A stretch of 64,000 nt of DNA from Micromonospora eburnea (GCF_900090225.1 NZ_FMHY01000002.1:3720001-3784000); one strand, 5' to 3'. Counted from the stretch's first letter, positions 1-8,981 are shown. Program-made: numbers and translations. The notes: generated by a model not told the origin, from the sequence alone.

Positions 1-1
1 T

Positions 2-1753
2 CAGGACCTGGCCGACGCGGGCCTGGGCCAGGTGGAGGTGCTGGTCGAGTACCAGTTGCCGCTCACCAGCAAGCGGATCGACGTGATGCTGGCCGGCACG
101 CATCCGAAGACCGCCGAGGACTCCTACGTGGTCGTCGAGCTGAAGCAGTGGTCGCAGGCCGAATCCTACGAGGAGTCCGACCGCCTCGTCCTGGTCGAGC
201 ACGCCCGCGGCCCGCGCCTGCACCCCGGCGTGCAGGTCGGCGACTACTGTGAGTACCTGACCGATTTTCTCGGCGTACTCGCCCACCGCCGCAGTCCCAT
301 TGTCGGTGCCGCGTACCTGCACAACGCCGTCGACCGGGACGTGAACGATCTCTTCCTGCGGCGGCCGACCGAGCAGAGCCGGATCTTCACCAAGCAGCGC
401 CGGGGTCAGTTTCTCGACTACCTCCGTACCCACCTGGCTCCAGGCTCCGGCGCGGCCGCCGCCGACCGCCTGCTCACCAGCTCCGTCCGCCCGAGCAAAC
501 ACCTCCTGTCGTACGCGGCGGCCGAGCTGAAGGAACGGTCGCACTTCACGCTGCTCGATGAGCAACGCCTGGCGTACGAGCTGGTGCTGCACGCCGTGGA
601 GCGGGCACGCGCCGCGGACCGCAAGTCCGTCGTGGTGGTCTCCGGCGGACCGGGCAGCGGCAAGAGCGTCATCGCGCTCTCGGTGCTCGGCGAGCTGGCC
701 CGGCAGCAGCGCTCGGTCATGCACGCCACCGGCTCGCGCTCGTTCACCCAGACCCTGCGCCGGTACGCCGGCAAGGGCTCGACCCGCCTGAAGAACCTGT
801 TCGGGTACTTCAACAGTTTCATGTCCGCTGAGCGGAACGGCCTTGACGTGCTGATCTGCGACGAGGCGCACCGGATTCGGGAAACCTCGGTCAACCGGTT
901 CACGCCGAAGGCGAAGCGGGACAAGTCCCGCCCGCAGATCGACGAACTGATCGCCGCTGCCCGGGTTCCGGTGTTCCTGCTCGACGAACACCAGGTGGTC
1001 AAGCCGGGCGAGCTGGGCAGCGTTGACGTCATCTCCGCGTACGCGAAGCAGCTCGACCTGGACGTCGAGGTCGTGTCGCTGCACGACCAGTTCCGCTGCG
1101 GCGGCAGCGAGGAATACGAGCAGTGGGTCCTCGGCCTGCTCGGGCTCGACGGCGGCAAGCCGTCGATCTGGACCGGCGACGGGCGGTTCGACCTGCGGTT
1201 GGCGGAGTCGCCGGAGGAGATGGAGGCGTTCCTGAGGGCGAAGCAGGCCGCCGGGGAAACGGCGCGCATGTCGGCGGGCTACTGCTGGCCGTGGAGCGAC
1301 CCCCGCCCGGACGACTCGCTGGTGCCGGACGTGCAGATCGGCGGCTGGTCGCGGCCGTGGAACGTCAAGAGCGACCGCAGCGTCGGCGACGCGCCGGGCA
1401 GCGCGTACTGGGCCACCGACCCGAACGGCTTCGGGCAGGTGGGCTGCGTCTATACCGCGCAGGGCTTCGAGTACGAGTGGTCGGGCGTCATCGTCGGCCC
1501 GGACCTGGTCGCCCGCGAAGGCCGGCTGGTCACCCAGCGGACGGAATCGAAGGACCCGGCGTTCCGCAGTCGCAAGCAGCTCAGCGACTTCGAGGCGGAC
1601 CGGCTCATTCGCAACACGTACAAGGTGCTGATGACCCGGGGAATGCGGGGCACCCTCCTTTACTCTACCGATCCGGAGACGCGCGAGTACCTGGCCTCGC
1701 TGGTCCAGGCGCACCGTGGCTTGGAGACGGTCTACGAAGCCACGGCCCCCTGA
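2..1753 (+). CDS. DUF2075 helicase with N-terminal nuclease-like domain (5' end outside window)
   Basis: The frame is open to the first bases of the window, so the true start lies upstream; 583 residues are visible. The N-terminal part carries a PD-(D/E)XK-like pattern: an Asp in RIDVML (near nt 80) followed by VVVELKQ with Glu-x-Lys (near nt 128-148). The central part is a P-loop ATPase with Walker A GGPGSGKS (nt 643-666) and Walker B LICDEAH (near nt 850). The C-terminal part has QGFEYEWSGV and VLMTRGMRG, typical of the last superfamily 1 helicase motifs in DUF2075 (Schlafen-like) proteins. It probably acts on DNA or RNA in the cytoplasm; the biological role of this family is not settled, and defence or repair are both possible. 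The next gene (ROK regulator) begins 59 bases after the stop on the same strand and looks unrelated. Confidence 0.85.
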   Translation, partial: QDLADAGLGQVEVLVEYQLPLTSKRIDVMLAGTHPKTAEDSYVVVELKQWSQAESYEESDRLVLVEHARGPRLHPGVQVGDYCEYLTDFLGVLAHRRSPIVGAAYLHNAVDRDVNDLFLRRPTEQSRIFTKQRRGQFLDYLRTHLAPGSGAAAADRLLTSSVRPSKHLLSYAAAELKERSHFTLLDEQRLAYELVLHAVERARAADRKSVVVVSGGPGSGKSVIALSVLGELARQQRSVMHATGSRSFTQTLRRYAGKGSTRLKNLFGYFNSFMSAERNGLDVLICDEAHRIRETSVNRFTPKAKRDKSRPQIDELIAAARVPVFLLDEHQVVKPGELGSVDVISAYAKQLDLDVEVVSLHDQFRCGGSEEYEQWVLGLLGLDGGKPSIWTGDGRFDLRLAESPEEMEAFLRAKQAAGETARMSAGYCWPWSDPRPDDSLVPDVQIGGWSRPWNVKSDRSVGDAPGSAYWATDPNGFGQVGCVYTAQGFEYEWSGVIVGPDLVAREGRLVTQRTESKDPAFRSRKQLSDFEADRLIRNTYKVLMTRGMRGTLLYSTDPETREYLASLVQAHRGLETVYEATAP

Positions 1754-1812
1754 GGCGGTTGAGCCGTGCGGATAATTGACATCCGCGATGCCGCAGACCG
1801 CCGGAGGTCGGG

Positions 1813-3033
1813 TTGGTGCAGGAAGAGATCCGCCGACGCAATCTCAGCAGGCTGCTGCGACACGTCCATCTGGCCGGTCCGGTTTCCCGCGCGGTGCTGG
1901 GCGAACGGATGGGTTTGAACCGCAGCACCATCGGGGCGCTGACCGCCGAGTTGGCCGCCGCCGGTCTGGTTGGCGAGGAGGCGCCGACCGACACCGGACG
2001 CGCCGGCAGGCCATCGCTGCTGGTCCGTCCCGGGTCCACCCGGGTGTACGTGCTGGCGTTCGACGTCGCCGTGGACTGGCTGGTCGCCGCGCGGGTCGGG
2101 CTGGGCGGGACCATTCTGGAGCGCCGATGGGCGCCCCGGCCACGCGCCGGGGCCGACCTCGAACGGGTGGTCGACGTCCTCGCCGGGTTCGGTCGCCGGC
2201 TGCACGAGACGGCGCCGGCGGGCTCGGTGTGCGTTGGCGTCGGGGCGTCGTACTGCGGGATGATCCGGCCGGGCGACGGCATGGTCCGGTTCGGGCCCGA
2301 CATGGGCTGGGTGGACCAGGCGTTCGGCGCCGAACTGAGCCGCCTGCTGGGGCTCGGCCTGCCGGTGCGGGTGGGCAACGAAGCCCACCTCGGGGCGCTG
2401 GCCGAGCAGCAACGCGGTGCCGGCGTCGGCTTCCAGAACCTGATCTACCTGCATGGGGACGTCGGCGTGGGTGGCGGGATCATCGTCGGCGACAAGCTGC
2501 TGGACGGCGACGGCGGGTACGGCTGCGAGCTCGGGCACATGGTGGTCAACCCGTACGACGGGCGGCCCTGCGGATGCGGCTCCCAGGGCTGCCTGGAGGC
2601 GGAGGTCGGCGAGCGGGCCCTGCTCGACGCGGCCCGGCGTCCCGCCGGATTGGCCGGCCGGGACGCCCTGCGCGCGGTGGTGGACGACGCCGACCGGGGC
2701 GACCCGGTGGCCCGCGCGGCGCTGCACCACATCGGCGACTGGCTCGGCATCGGCGTGGCGAACCTGATCAACCTGTTCAACCCCGGCATCGTGGTCTTCG
2801 GCGGCATGCTGCGCGACGTGTATCCCGGCACGGCACAGCAGGTGCGCGCCCGCATCGCACGCCATGTGCTGCCCGTCGCGAAGGAGCGGGTGCGGCTGCG
2901 CATCGCCGCGCTCGGGGACGATTCCACCCTGGTCGGTGCCGCCGAGCTCGGCTTCTCGGCGCTGCTGGCCGACCCGTTGGGTGCGCTCAAGCGGGCGGCG
3001 GCCCGAGCTACGGCCGGGTTCCCGCCGGGATGA
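1813..3033 (+). CDS. ROK family transcriptional regulator (NagC/XylR type)
   Basis: The 406-residue protein has an N-terminal winged helix-turn-helix (about residues 5-70, with VSRAVLGERMGLNRSTIGAL as the recognition region) followed by a ROK sugar-kinase-like domain. The zinc-binding signature of ROK proteins is present as PCGCGSQGCLE near residue 255. Such proteins repress sugar uptake or catabolic genes and release DNA when a sugar ligand binds. The start is TTG at 1813 or GTG at 1816; GGAGG at 1802-1806 fits both. The gene converges on the operon ending at 3176, so it could regulate that operon, but nothing in the sequence proves it. Its last eleven codons overlap, in another frame, a remnant of an AHSA1-type gene (see 3015-3092), so its original C-terminus may have been changed by recombination. 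Confidence 0.88.
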   Translation: MVQEEIRRRNLSRLLRHVHLAGPVSRAVLGERMGLNRSTIGALTAELAAAGLVGEEAPTDTGRAGRPSLLVRPGSTRVYVLAFDVAVDWLVAARVGLGGTILERRWAPRPRAGADLERVVDVLAGFGRRLHETAPAGSVCVGVGASYCGMIRPGDGMVRFGPDMGWVDQAFGAELSRLLGLGLPVRVGNEAHLGALAEQQRGAGVGFQNLIYLHGDVGVGGGIIVGDKLLDGDGGYGCELGHMVVNPYDGRPCGCGSQGCLEAEVGERALLDAARRPAGLAGRDALRAVVDDADRGDPVARAALHHIGDWLGIGVANLINLFNPGIVVFGGMLRDVYPGTAQQVRARIARHVLPVAKERVRLRIAALGDDSTLVGAAELGFSALLADPLGALKRAAARATAGFPPG

Positions 3034-3092
3034 GCAGCCACGTCCATCACTTCAACGCGCGCGAGAACGGCTCGTTACTCGTCTCGCTCACC
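3015..3092 (+). pseudogene. Fragment of an AHSA1/SRPBCC gene
   Basis: In the frame starting at 3015 the translation reads RVPAGMSSHVHHFNAREN followed by GSLLVSLT. The intact SRPBCC protein encoded at 25522-25986 reads RVPAGMSSRVHHFEAREG, then GSFRVSLT at residues 31-56, so 22 of 26 residues match. The DNA is also similar (for example GAGCAGCC and GTCCATCACTTC in both). No start region or C-terminal half is present here, so this is a remnant. It overlaps the last 19 bases of the ROK gene in a different frame. After it, up to 3175, I see no gene. Confidence 0.75.
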
Positions 3093-3175
3093 ATCGTGAT
3101 GCGGCGCGGGCTGGTGCCGCCGATCCAGCCCACGCCGCGTCACGCAGAGCCGACACCCGGTCCGCCCGGGTCAGG

Positions 3176-4816
3176 TCAGGTCAGGCCGCCCGGCGTGGTC
3201 AGCGAGCCGATGCCCTGGTCGGACACGGCCGCGCTCGGTCCGGCGTTGCGCAGGTCGTTGCCGGTGTACCAGGTTCCGCTGCAGGTGCCGGTGATGGAGA
3301 TGCCGTAGCTCGCCTCGCTGCCGCTGCCTCGACGGCGGACGGTGTTGCCCAGCAGCGCCGTACGGTTGGCGTAGTTGCTGACCCGGAGCGCGGCGGCGGT
3401 CCCGGCGGTGGTGCCGGCGCCGAACACCGTGTTGTCCCGGACCACCACGTCGTCGACGTTGTCGGTGATGCTGATGCCGTAGGTGGCCGACAGTTCGATG
3501 AGGTTGTCGCTGATGCGGCTGCCGTGGCTGCCGACGTGCGCGACGATCCCCTCGCGTCCCGGGGTGGTGATGTTGTTGCCGCTGATCACCGCCCGGGGCG
3601 AGCTGTTCACCCGGACCCCTACCCCGCCGCAGCGGGCGATGACGTTGTGGGCCACCACGGCGCGGTCGGTGCGGTAGACGGAGATGCCCTCGAACACCAC
3701 ATCCTGGATGATGTTGCCCTCGATGACCAGGTTCCGGGTGCGGGCGTCGTTGAGCCGTCCGACGCAGATCGCCGCGTCCGGCGGACGGCCGCTCGCCTCC
3801 TTGATCCCGCTCAGGTCGCGCAGCGTGTTGCCGCGGACGATGATGTTGCCGCCGGGTTGGACGCCAGCCGGGCCGATCTGGATGCCGCCGCCACCGCCGA
3901 CGATCTGGTTGCTCTCCACGACCGCGTCGGTCCAGTCGTAGAGCCGGATGGCCCATTCGGTGCAGCCGACGGCGTAGTTGTTGAGCACCCGCAGGCCGGT
4001 GTGCTGGTGCCCGTCGGGGCCGCCGTGCGAGCCGGCCAGCCGGGGAAACGAGGGGAACCGGGCGGACGGGCCGGCGTAGCAGCCACTGATCTCGATGTCC
4101 TGGCAACCGTAGAAGTCGGCGGCGCCGAAGAGGCCGAAGTGGCTGGGTCCACCGGCGTAGTCCATCTGCACCGCCTCCGAGTAGCCGCGGTTGCCCTCAG
4201 GGTCGGAGAACCCTTCGAAGCGGCAGTTGACCACCCGGACGGTCTTCATGGCGTTCAGCTCGATGCCGTGGTGGCGTTGCACGTCCCGTACGGTCAGGTC
4301 GGTGAACCGGACGTTGTGCCCGTGGCTGAAGCCGAATGCGGAGCCACTTGCGGTGACGGCGCCGGCGTTGACGTCCCAGACGCCGCCCTGGATAGTGATG
4401 TCGGATTCGCCGTCCCATTTGGTGGCCGTGAAGTCGCCGAGCACGCCGTTTCCCATGATCGCGGGGCCGGCGGTCCGCCGGATCACGGTGGTGGCGGTGG
4501 CCACGACGGTGGTGCCGGAGAAGACGCTGAGCATGGTTGACACCGGGTAGGTGCCGGGCGGGAGATAGACGATCTGGCCCTTGCCGGCGTTCAGCGCGGC
4601 CTGCAGGGCGGCGGTGTCGTCGGTGGTGCCGTCGCCGCGTGCGCCATGGTCGCGTACGTCGATGACCAGCGCGCCGTTGGCGACGAAGGGGGCCCGGTCG
4701 GGAGCAGCGGCGGCCGCCGGGCGGGCGACGGCGACGCCGGCCGCCACGGCGGCCCCGGCGGTGGCCAGGCGCAGGAAGTTGCGACGAGTCGGATCGTTGG
4801 TGCCGATCGGTTCCAC
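3176..4816 (-). CDS. Tat-exported right-handed beta-helix protein (pectate lyase 3 type)
   Basis: The predicted 546-residue protein starts at GTG 4816, chosen because GGGAG lies 6 bases upstream and because a clear Tat signal then follows (TRRNFLRLATAG, then AAAAA-rich cleavage region near residue 35). The mature N-terminus has VIDVRDHGARGDGTTDDTAA, the hallmark of the Pectate_lyase_3 / glycosyl hydrolase 28-like beta-helix fold. The rest is a ladder of short repeats such as VVESNQIVGGGGGIQIG, NIIVRGNTLRDLSG and AVISGNNI, as expected for a parallel beta-helix. It is probably a secreted polysaccharide-binding or -cleaving enzyme; the substrate cannot be read from the sequence. It is the last gene of the seven-gene operon that begins at 11019, 10 bases after the metallophosphoesterase stop. 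Confidence 0.8.
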   Translation of the reverse strand: MEPIGTNDPTRRNFLRLATAGAAVAAGVAVARPAAAAAPDRAPFVANGALVIDVRDHGARGDGTTDDTAALQAALNAGKGQIVYLPPGTYPVSTMLSVFSGTTVVATATTVIRRTAGPAIMGNGVLGDFTATKWDGESDITIQGGVWDVNAGAVTASGSAFGFSHGHNVRFTDLTVRDVQRHHGIELNAMKTVRVVNCRFEGFSDPEGNRGYSEAVQMDYAGGPSHFGLFGAADFYGCQDIEISGCYAGPSARFPSFPRLAGSHGGPDGHQHTGLRVLNNYAVGCTEWAIRLYDWTDAVVESNQIVGGGGGIQIGPAGVQPGGNIIVRGNTLRDLSGIKEASGRPPDAAICVGRLNDARTRNLVIEGNIIQDVVFEGISVYRTDRAVVAHNVIARCGGVGVRVNSSPRAVISGNNITTPGREGIVAHVGSHGSRISDNLIELSATYGISITDNVDDVVVRDNTVFGAGTTAGTAAALRVSNYANRTALLGNTVRRRGSGSEASYGISITGTCSGTWYTGNDLRNAGPSAAVSDQGIGSLTTPGGLT

Positions 4817-4826
4817 TGTTCGCTCC

Positions 4827-6422
4827 CTACATGGTGGTCGGGGATTGTGGAGTGGTGGGAATGGGGGGCAGGAGCATCCGGACGTTGCGGTCGACCACGC
4901 TGCCCGCCGCACCGCGCCGCCCGGCCCGTACGCCGTCGTTGAAGGCGAGTTCGCGGTGCAGGGCGGACAGCCATCGCGGGGATCCGGGTTCTTCGTCCGC
5001 TGGCAGCTCCGCGCTGTCGTGGTCGACCATGGTGCTGGTGAGGCTGATCTCTCCCGATGGTTCGATCGCGATTTCGATCAGTCGCGCCTGGCAGGGCCAG
5101 TCGGTGATGGCCGCGGTGGTCACCTCGTAGAGGCCGCCGCCGGACGGCGAGTAGTGCGCCACGACGCGGTTGGCGTGGTGGTGGCCGTTGAGCCAGAGAA
5201 CCACGTTGGGGCAGCCGAGCGCGACCCGCAGCAGCGCGGCGGCGTACGCGCGTTCGCTGGCCCGGTCCGCGCAGACGCCGTAGCCGTTGGCCATCGACGC
5301 GGTCGCGTGGTGCGACGCGAGCACCACGAGCGGGGCGTCTGGTCCCCGGAGGCCGTCGAGTTGCTCGGCCAGCCACCGCAGTTGCCCGTGGTCGACGCTG
5401 CCGTCCCAGTGCCCGTACGGATGGTTGGTGTCCAGGACGATGACGCGCAGGCCGGGTGCCGGGTCGTAGGTGTAGTAGGCGGTTCCGTCGCGCCGGTTGG
5501 CCGGGGTGAAGCCGTGCCCGAAGGGTTCGCCGCCAGCCACGAAGTGGGCCGCGATCATCTCGTCGGCGGTGACGAAGGCGCGTTCGGGCACCGGGGGCAC
5601 CGGCTGCCACGGGCCGGAGAAGAACACCTCCGGTGTGGTGAGCAGCGTGTGCAGCGCATCGTCGGACGGCAGTTCGGCGGGCAGCCGTACGGGCTTGCGG
5701 CCCCCGGTGACGAGGGACGCCAACCCGGCCCGGGCGGCGCTGGCGCCACCGACGAGCAGGTCGTGGTTGCCGAGGCAGGCGAGCCACGGACGGCCCAGGC
5801 CGCCGCCCTCGAAGGGTCGGCTGGCCGCCTCGATGAGCCCGCGATGGCGGGGAAAACCCCAACGGCGCTGGTAACGGTCGGTGGGGGCATCCGGCAGCCA
5901 GTACCACTCGTCGCCCCAGTCGGCGCGCTGGGGCCCGTGGTAGCTGCCGCCGACGACCGGCCGCACCACTCCCCCGTCGAGCAGCGAGAGGTAGTTGCCC
6001 AGCTCGTTGGCCTGCGCGTTGTCGATGTTGTCGCCGGTGACCACGCAGAAGTCGACCGGCAGCGCGGCCAGGGTGCGGGTCATGGCGGCGGCGGCGTGGG
6101 TGGTCAGCAGCTCCTGGGGACGGAATACCCAGTCCACGGCTCCGCCCCAACCGGGTTTGCCCGCGCCGTCGCGCATGGCGAAGTCGAGACGGGCGGGCGA
6201 GCCGGGATCCACCACGTGCAGGTCGGTGAGGTGGGCCAGGGTGGCGACAACCCGCCGGCCGGGGGCCGGGGCCGCAGGCGGCCGAAAGTCGGTACGGGCC
6301 CGGTGGGGTTCGCCGGGGGCGGCGGACAGCCGCCGGTACGGCCCGTCGCTGCCGGTGTCGGCGACCTCGCCGCCGACGATGCAGCGCTGTGCCGTGCCGA
6401 CCGGTGTGGTGGGGTGGTTCAC
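4827..6422 (-). CDS. Metallophosphoesterase (TIGR03767-like)
   Basis: This 531-residue protein has the full calcineurin-type metallophosphoesterase motif set in order: LTDLHVVD (DxH), VVTGDNIDN (GDxxD), CLGNHDLL (GNHD), LASHHATASM (single His) and LNGHHHANRV (GHxH-like). These residues bind two metal ions and hydrolyse phosphomono- or diesters. The length and the spacing of motifs match the large actinobacterial TIGR03767 group rather than short phosphodiesterases. No signal peptide is visible, so it is probably cytoplasmic. The GTG start at 6422 overlaps the stop of the upstream permease gene (GTGA), indicating translational coupling within the phosphodiester-uptake operon. A role in dephosphorylating imported phosphoesters is inferred from position. 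Confidence 0.85.
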   Translation of the reverse strand: MNHPTTPVGTAQRCIVGGEVADTGSDGPYRRLSAAPGEPHRARTDFRPPAAPAPGRRVVATLAHLTDLHVVDPGSPARLDFAMRDGAGKPGWGGAVDWVFRPQELLTTHAAAAMTRTLAALPVDFCVVTGDNIDNAQANELGNYLSLLDGGVVRPVVGGSYHGPQRADWGDEWYWLPDAPTDRYQRRWGFPRHRGLIEAASRPFEGGGLGRPWLACLGNHDLLVGGASAARAGLASLVTGGRKPVRLPAELPSDDALHTLLTTPEVFFSGPWQPVPPVPERAFVTADEMIAAHFVAGGEPFGHGFTPANRRDGTAYYTYDPAPGLRVIVLDTNHPYGHWDGSVDHGQLRWLAEQLDGLRGPDAPLVVLASHHATASMANGYGVCADRASERAYAAALLRVALGCPNVVLWLNGHHHANRVVAHYSPSGGGLYEVTTAAITDWPCQARLIEIAIEPSGEISLTSTMVDHDSAELPADEEPGSPRWLSALHRELAFNDGVRAGRRGAAGSVVDRNVRMLLPPIPTTPQSPTTM

Positions 6423-7234
6423 CGGACGGCTCCCGCGGTAAGCCCCCGGACGATGTGCCGCTGGAACATGTAGATCATCACCAGCATGGGGATGATGGCG
6501 AGCACCACTCCGGCGAAGATGACGTCCGGTGCCCGTTCCTCGACCGAGTTGAGCTGGGCCAGGCCGATCTGGAGGGTCTGCATCTTCGGTGTGCTGGTGA
6601 CCAGCAACGGCCAGAAGTAGTGGTTGTAGCTGCTGATGAAGGAGTGAATGGCCAGGGTGCCGATCGCCGGTCGGGACAGCGGGACGAGGATCTGCCAGAG
6701 GAAACGCAGATGCCCGCAGCCCTCGACCTTTGCCGCCTCGTGCACCTCTTTCGGGAAGCTCAGGAAGAACTGCCGCATGAGGAACGTGCCGAAGCCGGCC
6801 GCGAGGAACGGCAGGAACAGCGCCGGGAACGTGTTGATCAGGCCCCAGTCGGCCATGGTGAGATAGTTCGGGATGATCATCGACTCGGCCGGCACCATCA
6901 TGGTGGCGAGGAACATGCCGAACGCGAGGCGCTTGAACGGGAAGTGCAGGAACGCGAACACGTAGCCGGAGAGCACCGAGGTGACCAGCACGCCGAGGAC
7001 GACGACGAGGGACACCAGGATGCTGTTGCCGTACTGGCGGGCCAGTGGTACCGCGTTCAGCACGTCGCCGAAGCTGCTCGTGTGGAGGCTGGTCGGGAAC
7101 AGCGCGGGCGGGAAACGGGTCAGGTCGTCGCGGCTCATCAGCGATCCGGCGACCGCGTAGTACAGCGGGAAGACCACCATCGCGGCCAGCACCGCCAGTC
7201 CCGCGACCGTGCCCGTGCTGCGCAACCGGTTCAC
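6419..7234 (-). CDS. ugpE: ABC transporter permease, UgpE/MalG-like
   Basis: The 271-residue integral membrane protein belongs to the CUT1 carbohydrate importer inner-membrane family. It starts at GTG 7234 (MNRLRSTGTVAG), which overlaps the stop of the other permease by GTGA; the open frame upstream of this is only a shadow of that gene. Six transmembrane segments are readable, beginning with GLAVLAAMVVFPLYYAVAG. The cytoplasmic EAA loop that contacts the ATPase is EVHEAAKVEGCGHLRFLWQI, close to the family consensus EAA---G---------I-LP. It should import the substrate bound by the UgpB-like lipoprotein. Assignment as UgpE rather than another CUT1 permease rests on the neighbouring UgpB-like and phosphodiesterase genes. 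Confidence 0.88.
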   Translation of the reverse strand: MNRLRSTGTVAGLAVLAAMVVFPLYYAVAGSLMSRDDLTRFPPALFPTSLHTSSFGDVLNAVPLARQYGNSILVSLVVVLGVLVTSVLSGYVFAFLHFPFKRLAFGMFLATMMVPAESMIIPNYLTMADWGLINTFPALFLPFLAAGFGTFLMRQFFLSFPKEVHEAAKVEGCGHLRFLWQILVPLSRPAIGTLAIHSFISSYNHYFWPLLVTSTPKMQTLQIGLAQLNSVEERAPDVIFAGVVLAIIPMLVMIYMFQRHIVRGLTAGAVR

Positions 7235-8190
7235 GAGTAGAACACCTTTCGTTGCAGGACCCGGAACTGGATCGCGGTGATGGCGCTGACGAGGACCAGC
7301 AGGACGACGCCCTGCACCGAGGCGAGGCCGTAGTCGGACGCGCCGAACGCGAACGCCGACTTGTACAGGCCGTAGACCAGGGTGGTGGTGGCGCCGTCGG
7401 GGCCGCCGCCGGTGAGGATGTTGATCTCGCCGAAGGTCTGCAGCGAACCGATCGTCGACACCACGAGCATGAAGAAGATCGTCGGGGTGAGCAGCGGCAG
7501 GACGATCCCGGTCAGCACCCGCCAGCGACCGGCGCCGTCGAGGCGGGCGGCCTCCAGATACTCCTCGGGGATCGCCTGTAGGCCGGCCGAGAAGACCAGC
7601 ACCGCGTAGCCGAGGTCGCGCCACACGCTGACCACTGCCAGGCTGGGCAGCGCGGTGGCCGGATCGGTGAGCCACTCGACTCCGGACATGCCGAGTTTGC
7701 TGAGGATGCCATTGAAGACGCCGATGCTCGGGCTGTAGAACACGTCGAACACGACCGCCGCCGACGCGGCGGAAAAGGCGAACGGCGTGGCCATCAGCGT
7801 CCGGAAGAAGCCGATGGCCCGGACCTTCGCCTGTAGCGCGAGGGCCAGCCCGAGCCCCAGCAGGAGGGTGGGCAGCACCGTGCAGAGTGCGAACAGGAGC
7901 GTGACGAGCAGGACGGTGCGCAGCTGCGGGTCGCCGAAGAAGTCCGCGTAGCGGTCCAGCCCGACGAAGTCCGTAGCGTTGCCGAAGATGTCGCTGCCGT
8001 GCATGCTCAGCCAGACCGTGCGGACGAGCGGGTAGAACACGAACAGGACGAAGACGACGGTGGACGGGACGAGAAACGCCAGGGCCACCGCGATCTCGGC
8101 CGGCCGGTAGCGGGGCCGGCGCCGGCGCTGGGGCGCGGGTGCCGGCATCACCGCCGCAGGCAGGGCGTTGGTGCTCGTCGCGGTCGTCAT
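7231..8190 (-). CDS. ugpA: ABC transporter permease, UgpA/MalF-like
   Basis: The 319-residue protein is the first of two CUT1-type inner-membrane permeases. The start at ATG 8190 (MTTATSTNALPA) is chosen because it overlaps the stop of the upstream gene as ATGA; an in-frame ATG at 8204 is the alternative. The arginine-rich N-terminus (QRRRRPRYRPAE) is followed by six transmembrane segments starting with IAVALAFLVPSTVVFVLFVF. The EAA motif is EEYLEAARLDGAGRWRVLT. The segment GSDIFGNATDFVGLDRYADF resembles UgpA proteins. No ATPase gene occurs in this operon, so the pair probably borrows a shared MsiK/UgpC-type ATPase encoded elsewhere, a common arrangement in actinomycetes. Confidence 0.88.
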   Translation of the reverse strand: MTTATSTNALPAAVMPAPAPQRRRRPRYRPAEIAVALAFLVPSTVVFVLFVFYPLVRTVWLSMHGSDIFGNATDFVGLDRYADFFGDPQLRTVLLVTLLFALCTVLPTLLLGLGLALALQAKVRAIGFFRTLMATPFAFSAASAAVVFDVFYSPSIGVFNGILSKLGMSGVEWLTDPATALPSLAVVSVWRDLGYAVLVFSAGLQAIPEEYLEAARLDGAGRWRVLTGIVLPLLTPTIFFMLVVSTIGSLQTFGEINILTGGGPDGATTTLVYGLYKSAFAFGASDYGLASVQGVVLLVLVSAITAIQFRVLQRKVFYS

Positions 8191-8981
8191 TCCGCCGCCC
8201 GCCATAGTCGCCAGACCTCTTTGGCGACGCCGCGGGTGGCGGCGAGGATACCGTCCTCGGGCACCCCGCCGCTCGCGCCGTCCCGCGCGTACACGAGCGC
8301 GCCGCCTTCCCTGGCGATCAGCGCTCCGGCGGCGACGTCCCACAGGTTGTACCGTCCGGGCAGCAGCGCGGCGGCGGCCCGTCCGGCCCCGACGCTGGCC
8401 AGGGCCAGCGCGCAGGAGCCCATGATGCGGGTGGCGGCGAACCGGTCGGACACCTCGGTCAGTACGGCGAACATGCCGGGCCAGGGCCGGTTCTTCGACC
8501 ACTCGGTCAGCAGCACCTCGCCGGCGAGCGAGCCGGCCGACCGGCAGCCGACGGGCCGGCCGTCGATGAAGGCGCCGCCACCACGGACCGCGCTGAACAC
8601 CTCGCCGCGTGCCGGGTCGGCGACCACCCCGACAGCCACACCGTCGGAGTCGAAGCCAGCCAGACTGTACGACGACCAGGGCAGCCCGTGCACAAAGTTG
8701 GTGGTGCCGTCAATCGGGTCGACGTACCAGGTGAACCCGTCGCCGTCGGTGCCGCCGTACTCCTCCCCCACGACCCGGTGGCTGGGGAACCTGCGGGCGA
8801 TCTCGTCGCGGGTGTGCCGCTCGACCTCGCGGTCGAACGGCGTCACCCAGTCGGCGGCGTCGGCCTTGGTGCCGGCGGTGGCCGGCTCGGGCCGGCTCGC
8901 GGTGATCGTGCGCATCGCGGCGCCGGCGAGTTCGACGGCGAACGTGTGCAGTGCGTGCAGTTCATCGGTCGGTGCGGCCAT
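8187..8981 (-). CDS. Inositol monophosphatase family phosphatase
   Basis: The 264-residue protein carries the two signatures of the Mg2+-dependent, Li+-sensitive phosphatase family: WYVDPIDGTTNFVHG (motif A, metal-binding Asp residues) and LWDVAAGALIAREGG (motif B), plus the metal-binding VVGEEYG. Family members remove phosphate from inositol-1-phosphate, histidinol phosphate, fructose-1,6-bisphosphate or PAP. Because the gene is embedded between a glycerophosphodiesterase gene and two Ugp-like permease genes, inositol phosphate released from glycerophosphoinositol is a plausible substrate, but this is inference. ATG 8981 shares one base with the upstream TGA (TGATG), and its own stop overlaps the next start by ATGA. 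Confidence 0.88.
   Translation of the reverse strand: MAAPTDELHALHTFAVELAGAAMRTITASRPEPATAGTKADAADWVTPFDREVERHTRDEIARRFPSHRVVGEEYGGTDGDGFTWYVDPIDGTTNFVHGLPWSSYSLAGFDSDGVAVGVVADPARGEVFSAVRGGGAFIDGRPVGCRSAGSLAGEVLLTEWSKNRPWPGMFAVLTEVSDRFAATRIMGSCALALASVGAGRAAAALLPGRYNLWDVAAGALIAREGGALVYARDGASGGVPEDGILAATRGVAKEVWRLWRAAE

Noticed and set aside
3171..3185. Tandem TCAGG x3 at the end of the beta-helix gene
   Set aside because: Too short, part of the coding end and stop codon, and not found elsewhere.
4581..6473. 630-codon plus-strand frame opposite the metallophosphoesterase
   Set aside because: Composition is Gly/Val/Arg/Pro-rich without any motif, and the minus strand holds a complete enzyme with all metal-binding motifs.
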